Part shown: one piece after another, positions 1-6,404 of the stretch
How the letters are laid out: every line of letters begins with the position of its first letter
How positions within the stretch are numbered: position 1 is the stretch's first letter
Source of the DNA: an uncultured Candidatus Melainabacteria bacterium
GTDB taxonomy: Bacteria; Cyanobacteriota; Vampirovibrionia; Gastranaerophilales; Gastranaerophilaceae
Assembly: GCA_934747335.1 (NCBI GenBank)
Contig: CAKVGS010000053.1
Coordinates: 1-7,748 of the forward strand
Direction: 5' to 3'
DNA: 7,748 bases
Position numbers and translations under genes: made by a program
Notes under the pieces: generated by a model
Told to the model about the DNA's origin: nothing
Databases searched by the model: none
Seen by the model: the letters and a program-made list of their open reading frames with translations, nothing else

Positions 1-10
1 GACTTGTTAT

Positions 11-29
11 AAGTTACTAAGTGATTAAG
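11..29 (+). repeat. Two overlapping copies of an 11-bp AAGTKANTAAG motif
   Basis: AAGTTACTAAG (11-21) and AAGTGATTAAG (19-29) share a consensus that recurs in reverse orientation three times at 6611-6659. No coding function is visible. The motif lies in the spacer downstream of the 97-residue gene. It looks like a genome-wide intergenic filler repeat, but with only five copies in view its family cannot be named. Confidence 0.4.
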
Positions 30-45
30 GGGATAAAGCATTGCC

Positions 46-112
46 GTCATCTTGAGCAAAGCGAAAGAACTCTAACAAGTCTTACATAAGATTCCTAAAG
101 GCTTTGAATGAT
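46..112 (+). repeat. Dispersed hairpin repeat, GTCATCTTGAGC family (left copy)
   Basis: The unit begins GTCATCTTGAGC, continues with AGCGAAAGA, CTCTAAC and AGATTC, and ends CCTAAAGGCTTTGAATGAT. The start and end pair imperfectly as a long stem. The same ordered blocks occur at 6078-6150 in the same orientation, so these are two diverged copies of one REP-like element. The copy starts 22 bases beyond the stop codon of the 97-residue gene, and its transcript could fold there and act as a weak terminator or 3' stabiliser, although no U-run follows. The family name is not known to me. Confidence 0.6.
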
Positions 113-133
113 TTGTGATTATATTGTAAGTTA

Positions 134-427
134 TTAGTTTTTTACATATACTCCAAGTTTTGATAAACCTTCAATGGCATTTTTCTTGGCTTTTTGGATA
201 AATTCAAATTCCTTTATATCCTTTTGTTTGTCCAAAGTTTTTTCCATATTATCTAACAACGATAATTCAGCCTCGTATCTTGTGATAGAGTTGGAAAAAT
301 CAGAATTCTTCATCTTGTTTGAAAAATTATCATAAACTTTTTTCAAATTATTAAATTTTTCAACAGAAGAAAATTCTTTCTGAGTATTTTTAGTGTTTTG
401 TATATTTAAACTTATTTTATTATTCAT
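134..427 (-). CDS. Small helical protein encoded directly after the giant protease, possible partner or inhibitor
   Basis: This encodes a 97-residue protein that I do not recognise. It is rich in Lys, Asn, Glu and Phe, has no cysteine, signal peptide or membrane segment, and is predicted almost wholly helical. Residues from about 22 to 87 have heptad-like hydrophobic spacing suggesting a short coiled coil or helical bundle. The ATG at 427 is supported by AGAAAGG at 435-441, seven bases upstream. That site overlaps the TAG stop of the 1743-residue gene, and only 12 bases separate the two frames, so translation is probably coupled. A small, cytosolic-looking protein immediately 3' of a large multi-protease protein is the position of an immunity protein, inhibitor or dedicated chaperone. 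This is inference from position alone, with no motif to confirm it. That the gene is real is well supported; its function is unknown. Confidence 0.75.
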   Translation of the reverse strand: MNNKISLNIQNTKNTQKEFSSVEKFNNLKKVYDNFSNKMKNSDFSNSITRYEAELSLLDNMEKTLDKQKDIKEFEFIQKAKKNAIEGLSKLGVYVKN

Positions 428-434
428 TTAAATA

Positions 435-441
435 CCTTTCT
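435..441 (-). promoter_or_regulatory. Ribosome-binding site overlapping the upstream stop codon
   Basis: On the minus strand AGAAAGG sits seven bases before the ATG at 427. Its first two bases are the last two of the TAG stop (440-442) of the giant gene, an arrangement typical of termination-reinitiation coupling. Confidence 0.65.
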
Positions 442-3400
442 ATCTTTCTGCATGTTCCAACAACGCACCGTATTTTTTTATTTCTTCAAGTGTCAGCTTT
501 GTTTCGACTATACCCCAAGGATTCAAAAGGTTATAGTCCGTTATTTTTCCATTTGGGTCAATATTTGGAGTAAGCATATATGCGTGATTTGAATACAATC
601 CTTTTGCAACATCAATAGTATCTTCCATACCACTTCCACCTATATCTATAGACATAATGTATTGTTTAAAGCTATCAGGATCTGTTAACACATCATCAAG
701 ATCATCCCCGGAGAAATATTCAAAATCGGCATTTTTATATCCTAATCTTCGGAATACATCTAAGGAATTACCACCGTCTCTTGCATAAGTGGAACCTCCA
801 TCATATATTTCTTCAGGTTTATCTATGATATTACCATCTTCATCAAAATATACTTTATTTTTATCATCAGCTGATAAGTTTAGAAAATCATCTAATTCTT
901 TTTGCAATTTATTTCTTTGTGTAGAATCAATAGAAGGGTCATTTATTTTCTGTGTCAGATTGTAAATATACATGTCCATTCGTTCTTTAAAAAGTTCTTT
1001 TCCGTCTGCATATTCAAGCATTTTAAACCCTAAAGAGCCTTCAGAAAGATAATCCATATTAGCTTGATTTTTCATACCAGCCAAGGAATATTGTCTATTA
1101 CTATTAGGAAATTCAACGACTACATCATCACCTTTTTGGTGAAAACATTGAAGAACTTTTGAACGTTCTTTTGGATCTCTAAATATCGTGTTAAAGCCTG
1201 TTACTTCCCAACAATTACCTATATCATTTTGAGTGTTTGAAAATCTTTCTATCGGTGGGAATAATTTGCAATAAGTTGCTTTATCTATATCAAGTTGAAT
1301 ATTTTCATTATTAGCACCTTTAATGTATATTTTAGGGTCACCTTCGACCTCAAAAACCTCGCCAGATTTGTATTCTAAAGAATTATCCAGAGATTTAACT
1401 CTTGGCACTAAAACATCATCAAAGTTTTCATAGTTTAGATATGCTTCATAAAATCTGTGAATCTCTTTTGCAATAACAGGAGGTAGTTCACCTTCTTTTG
1501 GCAAATAGGATAAAACATGATTGCCAACAACCCCTTCTTTTACCAAATCTGCCAGTTCTTGAACTGCTGTTGAAGATTTAGCACTTTTTTCAGAAATAAT
1601 GTGTGAGTTTTGCAAGACTTTACGACCACCAATATCTAATCTGGAGGCATCTGGCAAACCTAACATATATTTTAAGTTGCGATTCCTACTTCGACGACCA
1701 CTTATAACATTCTGATTGTCTGGGGTTTTAAGCTCATTATAATATTCAAAACGATTTACGACTTGATACAATGGAATATTATATTCTGAAACAGTTTCGG
1801 CAATTAAATGTTTGTCCGCTATAGAATAATCATTATATTTTTCTTGCTTTAAAGTGTTTATCAAATTCATATCATTTGTAGCCGATAATAAAAATATAGT
1901 TTCTATATCATCAGTATTTTTAATTTGTGAAATATAATTATTGATGTCAAATTTACTAAAATCCTTGTTGTTTAAAGCTCCCATTATATCATATATATCA
2001 GAAGCCTCTATATCTTTATCTAATAAATTGGTTAATATATTTTTTAATGCTATTTGATTATCTGGAGATGCTTTTGCGACATAACCATGTAAAGTTAAAA
2101 GTGAACCGACTTGTGCTCTATCCCAATTTTCAGAGTTTTGATATTTGTTTAAATATTTGCTAATAAGTTGAACATCATCAGAACTCTTTATAGTATTGAC
2201 TATATCTTGTAATGCATTTTTATCTATATGATCTTTAAAGATATTAATATCTATTTTTTCAAGAGTTTTTGCAATTATATTGAAAGCATCAGCTTTATCT
2301 TTAGTACTGATTTCAGTAAAATCTTTAATCTCTATACCTTTAGAATTTAAAATTGTGATAGAATCAATAAAATCTTCAGATTGGATAAAAGGTTCAGAAT
2401 GTGAGCGTATAATATAATCTCGTTGTTCTGCTGTTAGTTTATAATTTCCATCTTTGTCGGTTGCTAATAATTTATCAGGAATATTAGGGTTTTGTTTATA
2501 CATATCTAATATATTTGAAATCTCAAACGCATTAAATTTTGGAATTTCATTACCAGTAGAGTCTTTTACTTTTTCATATACTAATTTAGAAACTAATTGA
2601 GGATTTTCTTTAGATATCTCAACTAATTTAACGATATCATATCTACTAAATCTAGGAGTTTCTTCTCCGTAAATTATTACTTTTTCATTTATTAAATCTT
2701 TTACCAAACTATGATTTATCTTTGCAGTATTTACTAAACTGTTAATATCTTTAACGCTAAAAGTTGGTATATCTTGTCCAAGGTAGTTTTTCTTTGTTTC
2801 TTTTAAAGATATAGAAACTATTTCTGCATCTTGTTTGTATAATTCCATTATTTGAGATTTTTCATAAGCTTTTAGGTCTTTTCTATTATCTAAATAATTT
2901 TTCAATTCTTCTTCTGATTTGAATGCTTCACTTTTTACATCAACTTCAGTCATATTTTTTACTGACATGTTAGGTTTGTCAGTATCTTCTCTTGTTGTAG
3001 CTTTATCAAGCGCAGTTTCAAAATCTTCTTTGGTTTTTAGAGTAGTTTTAGGTTTAACATTTGGTTTTATTTCTTTAGATACAGTTCTTCTATACTCATC
3101 TACGACCATATCACCCCTATTGAACGATTCTGCCTCTACGGGTTGATATCTGTATTTATCATATTCTGTACCTGTTTTTATTTTTCCATTTTCATCAAAT
3201 GCATCAATATAATTTAGCCAATTATCTTGATATGATTTTGCTTTTTCAAAAGCCTCTTTTAGTTCTGTGTTATCAGGATATTTTGCTATTATATATTCAA
3301 TATTTTTTTGAGCTCCTTCAAATTGTTGTAAGTATGAAATTATATTGTTCCAATTTGGATTTTCAGAATCAAAATTCAAAACAATTTCTTTCCATTGTAA

Positions 3401-5671
3401 GTAATGATTTAATTCATGAGCCATTCCACCAAAAATTTCTGCTTTATCACCTTTGCCTTTAATATGACCTTTTTCTTTACCTGCCCAATTTCGAGAAATA
3501 AAAACGGTATTTGTTTCGTGGTCATAATAATTGTCTTTATCGGTGATTTGAAGTTTTATGCTTGAGTCGTCCAAGCCCATTTCTTTCTTTATTAGCTCAA
3601 AGCTCTTTTGACAAAATTCGTCTATATCAGTAATTTTATTTAATTCTCGTATATCATTAGAACGCTTAGTAACTATTGAGCGAAAAGCTTCATCAGTTTC
3701 TGCAAATTTAGCATTTGGCGCTTCAAATTTTCCTGCAGGAATATTTATTACTTTCGGTTTTGTATTATTGATTTTAACCTCTGTTTTTACAGCTTTAGTA
3801 CCTTCACCGTCAGCTTTCACCTCAACAGTAGAGCCGTCAGGTCTTACTTCAACTACTGTTCCGTCAGGCATTTGTAAGATTTTATTGTTAGTATTGGTTT
3901 GTGCATTGAATTTTTCTTTCAAAAATTGTTTGCCTTTTTGTACACCTTTCACAATTTTGCCTTTGTGACCAGCAACAAGTGACATAAGTTGAGAGAACCC
4001 TTCTCCTGACAAGTCAATTTGTCCAGTTAGTGTTAAATCTCCTAATAAACTAAGCGAAGAATCAACTCCAATATCAGCCATTGCGGCAACAAGTTTAGGA
4101 GCGTTTTTAGCAGTAAGCGCAGTTTTAGCCATACTTCCGACTTTACCTGAACCTGCACCTATAGCAAATAGTGCGGCATTAACAAGAGCTTCTTGTCCTA
4201 GTTCTTTGTTCTTTTCTTCATCAGGGTTTTCTTTTGTGTTTTCATTATATGCCTCAACACCAATACCGCCAAAAGATGAAATTAAACCTCCACCAAGAGC
4301 TGCTGGTGGGCAAAACGCCATACCACCAACCATTACTACCATACCTGCGATTTGTACTGTGTTTCTTGCAGTTTGTACAATACCTTCTTGGTCTTGTGCA
4401 AAAGATGATGCTAATGCTGATGCGTCTTTTGTACCATAAGCATTCTTGTAATCATTTGCCATTGTTTTGGCATAATCTTCTAATCTTTTACCATTAAGAG
4501 CTTTAGAATAATTTTCATCTATTTTTGTTAATATTAGTTTTGCAATGTTATTCATTGCAGATAAATCTTTTCGTGATAAATCTTCTAATGATTTAATCTC
4601 ATCATTTAGTGAATATTGCCCATTTGTTAAATCCTTTAGACCTTTTGCTAAATTATCTTTACCATATAGTTTTGTAATAGAAGCACCTATTGATGGTATC
4701 AATTCAGCATTTATCAAATCAACACTTGATAACCCCGTAGAACCTTGAACCTTTGCCTTTTCTAAAGCTGATGTTAATAAACTATGAATTTCATTTCTTT
4801 TGTTTGTTAATGAATTAGCAAAAGTGTATTGAGTAGTACTGTCATTAAACTTTTGGATATTTTCTTTGTTAAACTCAACGCCTTGTTCAAGGAGATAAGT
4901 TTCTTCAAAAGTCATTAGTCTGTCACCGTCAGAAGGGTTGTAAGCTTTCTTAATTTCTCTTGATTTTGATGTTTTGCTTACTTCTCCGATTCTTGAGGTT
5001 GTAGTTTTTTCAACAGTAGATTCTTCAAAGAAATTTTGTTTAAAACTGTTAACGCTGTTTTGATAGTTTTTATCATCTTTTTCAGGTAGCGCCAGTAGTT
5101 GGTTTTGTAATCTGTTAAGTTGTCCTTCGGTAAGGCTATCAAGACCTTTCTTAATCATTTGTTTTTGCTTGTCGTTATAGCTGTCGATTTCAGGGAAAGT
5201 CTTGAAAATATCTTCTCTTTTTCTTCTAAGATATTCTTTGTATGTAAGAGTGCCTTGTTTAGCTTCACGCAGAAACTCTGCAGTTTCAAATTGTTTATGT
5301 ACGACTTTTTCAACATTAGATTTTGCAAGTTCTGAGTTTAATTTTTCTTTGACAAAGTTATATGCTTTGCTGATATCACCATTATCTTGAGCATCAAGAA
5401 GCTTTTGAGCTTGTTCAGCATTACTTTTAATATTTTCAATGGCATTGTCTTGAGCTTCTTCTGTAGTCATTTTAGGAGTTTCAGATGCTTCTGAAGAACT
5501 ATTGTTAATCCTTACGGAATCAACATTTTTATCTTGTTTATTACCAGCAATACATTGTGACAACTTTGCTTGTAGTTGAGCATCAGAAAGTTTACGCAAC
5601 TCATCGGGTTTGAGTTGTGGATTTAGACTAACAATTTGTGATATTAATGTGTTTCTATCTACACTTACCAT
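440..5671 (-). CDS. Giant multidomain protein with HExxH metallopeptidase and C-terminal calpain-like cysteine protease domains
   Basis: The product has 1743 residues. ATG at 5671 is preceded by AAAAGGA eight bases upstream. There is no signal peptide. Residues 1-400 are charged and helical; about 438-470 is a glycine-rich hydrophobic stretch, followed by further hydrophobic helices to about 575. Short PDG repeats lie near 602-628. A zinc-peptidase-like domain follows at about 650-865, with HELNH at 752-756 and PVEAESF, whose Glu846 or Glu848 could be the third ligand. After a polar linker come four degenerate helical repeats of 35-38 residues (about 930-1075), then a long helical region. The C-terminus is calpain-like (family C2): QNDIGNCW gives oxyanion Gln1481 and nucleophile Cys1487, NHAYML gives His1696, and NPWG gives Asn1717. 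Calpains show QGxxGDCW, GHAY and NPWG at these places. It leads an operon with the 97-residue gene. A secreted effector or polymorphic-toxin-like role is inferred; the export route is not visible. Confidence 0.88.
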   Translation of the reverse strand: MVSVDRNTLISQIVSLNPQLKPDELRKLSDAQLQAKLSQCIAGNKQDKNVDSVRINNSSSEASETPKMTTEEAQDNAIENIKSNAEQAQKLLDAQDNGDISKAYNFVKEKLNSELAKSNVEKVVHKQFETAEFLREAKQGTLTYKEYLRRKREDIFKTFPEIDSYNDKQKQMIKKGLDSLTEGQLNRLQNQLLALPEKDDKNYQNSVNSFKQNFFEESTVEKTTTSRIGEVSKTSKSREIKKAYNPSDGDRLMTFEETYLLEQGVEFNKENIQKFNDSTTQYTFANSLTNKRNEIHSLLTSALEKAKVQGSTGLSSVDLINAELIPSIGASITKLYGKDNLAKGLKDLTNGQYSLNDEIKSLEDLSRKDLSAMNNIAKLILTKIDENYSKALNGKRLEDYAKTMANDYKNAYGTKDASALASSFAQDQEGIVQTARNTVQIAGMVVMVGGMAFCPPAALGGGLISSFGGIGVEAYNENTKENPDEEKNKELGQEALVNAALFAIGAGSGKVGSMAKTALTAKNAPKLVAAMADIGVDSSLSLLGDLTLTGQIDLSGEGFSQLMSLVAGHKGKIVKGVQKGKQFLKEKFNAQTNTNNKILQMPDGTVVEVRPDGSTVEVKADGEGTKAVKTEVKINNTKPKVINIPAGKFEAPNAKFAETDEAFRSIVTKRSNDIRELNKITDIDEFCQKSFELIKKEMGLDDSSIKLQITDKDNYYDHETNTVFISRNWAGKEKGHIKGKGDKAEIFGGMAHELNHYLQWKEIVLNFDSENPNWNNIISYLQQFEGAQKNIEYIIAKYPDNTELKEAFEKAKSYQDNWLNYIDAFDENGKIKTGTEYDKYRYQPVEAESFNRGDMVVDEYRRTVSKEIKPNVKPKTTLKTKEDFETALDKATTREDTDKPNMSVKNMTEVDVKSEAFKSEEELKNYLDNRKDLKAYEKSQIMELYKQDAEIVSISLKETKKNYLGQDIPTFSVKDINSLVNTAKINHSLVKDLINEKVIIYGEETPRFSRYDIVKLVEISKENPQLVSKLVYEKVKDSTGNEIPKFNAFEISNILDMYKQNPNIPDKLLATDKDGNYKLTAEQRDYIIRSHSEPFIQSEDFIDSITILNSKGIEIKDFTEISTKDKADAFNIIAKTLEKIDINIFKDHIDKNALQDIVNTIKSSDDVQLISKYLNKYQNSENWDRAQVGSLLTLHGYVAKASPDNQIALKNILTNLLDKDIEASDIYDIMGALNNKDFSKFDINNYISQIKNTDDIETIFLLSATNDMNLINTLKQEKYNDYSIADKHLIAETVSEYNIPLYQVVNRFEYYNELKTPDNQNVISGRRSRNRNLKYMLGLPDASRLDIGGRKVLQNSHIISEKSAKSSTAVQELADLVKEGVVGNHVLSYLPKEGELPPVIAKEIHRFYEAYLNYENFDDVLVPRVKSLDNSLEYKSGEVFEVEGDPKIYIKGANNENIQLDIDKATYCKLFPPIERFSNTQNDIGNCWEVTGFNTIFRDPKERSKVLQCFHQKGDDVVVEFPNSNRQYSLAGMKNQANMDYLSEGSLGFKMLEYADGKELFKERMDMYIYNLTQKINDPSIDSTQRNKLQKELDDFLNLSADDKNKVYFDEDGNIIDKPEEIYDGGSTYARDGGNSLDVFRRLGYKNADFEYFSGDDLDDVLTDPDSFKQYIMSIDIGGSGMEDTIDVAKGLYSNHAYMLTPNIDPNGKITDYNLLNPWGIVETKLTLEEIKKYGALLEHAER
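3807..3867 (-). repeat. In-frame 27-bp tandem repeat encoding PDG units
   Basis: CCGTCAG recurs on the plus strand at 3807, 3834 and 3861, exactly 27 bases apart, within the giant gene. The encoded nine-residue units read PDGTVVEVR, PDGSTVEVK and a degenerate ADGEGTKAV (residues about 602-628). They alternate turn and beta-strand and look like a beta-hairpin spacer between the hydrophobic region and the metallopeptidase domain. The repeat is an internal duplication that keeps the reading frame. Confidence 0.7.
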
Positions 5672-5679
5672 TTTCTTAT

Positions 5680-5686
5680 TCCTTTT
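5680..5686 (-). promoter_or_regulatory. Ribosome-binding site of the giant gene
   Basis: AAAAGGA on the minus strand lies eight bases before the ATG at 5671. It is a good Shine-Dalgarno match and supports this start over any downstream codon. Confidence 0.65.
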
Positions 5687-5704
5687 CTATGTCCTAAAAA
5701 TTTT

Positions 5705-5732
5705 ACATAACATAATATACATTTTGTTATGT
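5705..5732 (-). other. Xer/dif-like recombination site, copy 1
   Basis: Read on the minus strand, an 11-base arm ACATAACAAAA is followed by the 6-base centre TGTATA and the arm TTATGTTATGT, the 11-6-11 layout of Xer sites. The 16 bases AATGTATATTATGTTA are identical to the centre and XerD-side of E. coli dif as I recall it; the XerC-side arm matches only weakly (4 of 11). Twenty-five bases (5710-5734) recur exactly, inverted, at 5892-5916. The site also contains perfect 10-bp arms TTACATAACA/TGTTATGTAA (5703-5712 and 5725-5734). It lies in the leader of the giant gene. It could instead be a repressor operator. Confidence 0.45.
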
Positions 5733-5758
5733 AATTTTTTAGCAATTTGGGTTGTCAA
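5730..5758 (-). promoter_or_regulatory. Candidate sigma-70 type promoter of the giant gene
   Basis: On the minus strand a perfect TTGACA (5758-5753) is followed, after 17 or 18 bases, by ATTACA or TTACAT (5735-5729), a mediocre -10. The -10 falls in the arm of the palindrome and Xer-like site, so a protein bound there should block transcription. The predicted transcript would carry a leader of roughly 50 bases. No better -10 is visible at this spacing. Confidence 0.4.
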
Positions 5759-5848
5759 AATGTAGATAGATATTGACTTACGGCGATTAGATAAAATTGT
5801 ATTGTTTTCAAAAAATAGCAAAAATCTATGTAAATTTATGTAACAAAA

Positions 5849-5864
5849 TTAGGGTGTACCCTAA
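5849..5864. promoter_or_regulatory. 16-bp palindrome TTAGGGT-GT-ACCCTAA, possible operator
   Basis: Perfect 7-bp arms, TTAGGGT (5849-5855) and ACCCTAA (5858-5864), are separated by GT. This is the size and symmetry of a binding site for a dimeric regulator. It is GC-richer than its surroundings and lies about 90 bases upstream of the -35, between the two inverted Xer-like sites. I do not recognise the consensus. It lacks a U-run on either side, so it is a poor terminator. Confidence 0.4.
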
Positions 5865-5893
5865 AGTTTTATTGAGTTCTAGCCGTTATGTTT

Positions 5894-5921
5894 ACATAAC
5901 AAAATGTATATTATGTAAGGG
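5894..5921 (+). other. Xer/dif-like recombination site, copy 2 (inverted)
   Basis: On the plus strand ACATAACAAAA, TGTATA and TTATGTAAGGG form the same 11-6-11 layout as copy 1. The 25 bases 5892-5916 are the exact reverse complement of 5710-5734, so the two sites face each other across about 160 bp. The TTATGTAA start of the right arm also resembles the B. subtilis dif arm. Recombination between the two cores would invert the segment holding the TTGACA element and the 16-bp palindrome. No recombinase gene is in the window. Confidence 0.4.
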
Positions 5922-6044
5922 ATTCAATAGTTATAAGGACTTGAGGGTTGTTCTTAAAGTTTTAATATTTACAAATTATGATATATTTGCGTTTAAAGAT
6001 TGATACTAGCGATTTGTGAATGGGGATAAACATCAAACTGACAG
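5922..6044. other. AT-rich spacer without recognisable features
   Basis: I see no gene, strong hairpin or repeat copy in this stretch. Short frames here (one begins with TTG at 5797 and runs through the palindromes) lack a ribosome-binding site and a protein-like composition. Confidence 0.5.
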
Positions 6045-6065
6045 ATTCCGTATCGAGTACGGAAT
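6045..6065 (+). repeat. Small perfect hairpin ATTCCGTA-TCGAG-TACGGAAT
   Basis: An 8-bp perfect stem (6045-6052 with 6058-6065) encloses a 5-base loop and is followed by GAC. Its layout (stem, a loop containing CGAG, stem, then GAC) matches the hairpin at 6331-6352 although the stem sequences differ. The two are probably variants of one dispersed repeat class. Confidence 0.55.
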
Positions 6066-6077
6066 GACTAATATTTT

Positions 6078-6150
6078 GTCATCTTGAGCGATAGCGAAAG
6101 ATCTCTAACGGGATTTGAGAGAGATTCTTCGCCTAAAGGCTCTGAATGAC
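6078..6150 (+). repeat. Dispersed hairpin repeat, GTCATCTTGAGC family (right copy)
   Basis: The unit begins GTCATCTTGAGC and ends GGCTCTGAATGAC. The two ends pair imperfectly, and GATCTCT near 6100 can pair with AGAGATTC near 6120, giving one long stem. It is the better-preserved counterpart of the unit at 46-112, in the same orientation. Its open frames encode low-complexity Ser/Leu/Glu peptides typical of translated REP-like repeats, not a protein. Confidence 0.65.
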
Positions 6151-6158
6151 GAAATCTT

Positions 6159-6251
6159 GTCATTACGAGCGTAAGTGAAGTAATCCAGCGAATTTCTGTA
6201 CGGCATTTATGCCGGATAGCGAACAGATTGAGGCTTTTGGAACGGAGTTCC
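6159..6251 (+). repeat. GTCATTACGAG-type repeat with two internal hairpins
   Basis: GTCATTACGAGCGTAAGTG at 6159 and the following AAGTAATCCAGCG form the start of a second repeat type whose ends can pair (TTAC with GTAA). Two perfect hairpins follow: CGGCAT-TT-ATGCCG (6201-6214) and GGAAC-GGA-GTTCC (6239-6251). No coding potential is convincing. Elements opening GTCATTACGAG or GTCATTGCGAG are frequent intergenic repeats in several bacterial groups. Confidence 0.5.
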
Positions 6252-6330
6252 TTTGCCGAAACTCTGTGAGCGTGGAAGAAATTCAAGACAGTTCCTTAAT
6301 CGTTGAAATTTATAATTTTATGTCGGCAAG

Positions 6331-6352
6331 ATGCTGAAACGAGATTCAGCAT
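6331..6352 (+). repeat. Small perfect hairpin ATGCTGAA-ACGAGA-TTCAGCAT
   Basis: An 8-bp perfect stem (6331-6338 with 6345-6352) encloses a 6-base loop and is followed by GAC. It parallels the hairpin at 6045-6065 in layout. Confidence 0.55.
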
Positions 6353-6362
6353 GACTAGGGGT

Positions 6363-6389
6363 GTCATCTTGAGCAAAGCGAAAGATGAC
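6363..6389 (+). repeat. Compact GTCATCTTGAGC hairpin (third, shortened copy)
   Basis: GTCATCTT (6363-6370) and AAGATGAC (6382-6389) form a perfect 8-bp stem around GAGCAAAGCGA. The first 21 bases match the left copy at 46. The interior and distal half seen in the two longer copies are missing, so this is a minimal or deleted version of the family. Confidence 0.55.
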
Positions 6390-6404
6390 CCTTACGCATT
6401 TTTC

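Noticed and set aside
2919..5390. Several 60-90-codon plus-strand frames opposite the giant gene
   Set aside because: They are antisense shadows of a long well-supported frame and lack ribosome-binding sites and recognisable domains.
5773..5803. Plus-strand promoter (TTGACT followed by TAAAAT or TTGTAT)
   Set aside because: Spacings of 13 or 19 bases are poor, and no plus-strand gene lies downstream.
5797..6003. 68-codon open frame on the plus strand starting with TTG
   Set aside because: It runs through the palindrome and one Xer-like site, has no Shine-Dalgarno, and its composition does not look like a protein.
6068..6286. 72-codon open frame on the minus strand
   Set aside because: It lies wholly within the hairpin repeats, its product is the low-complexity peptide typical of translated repeat DNA, and it has no ribosome-binding site.
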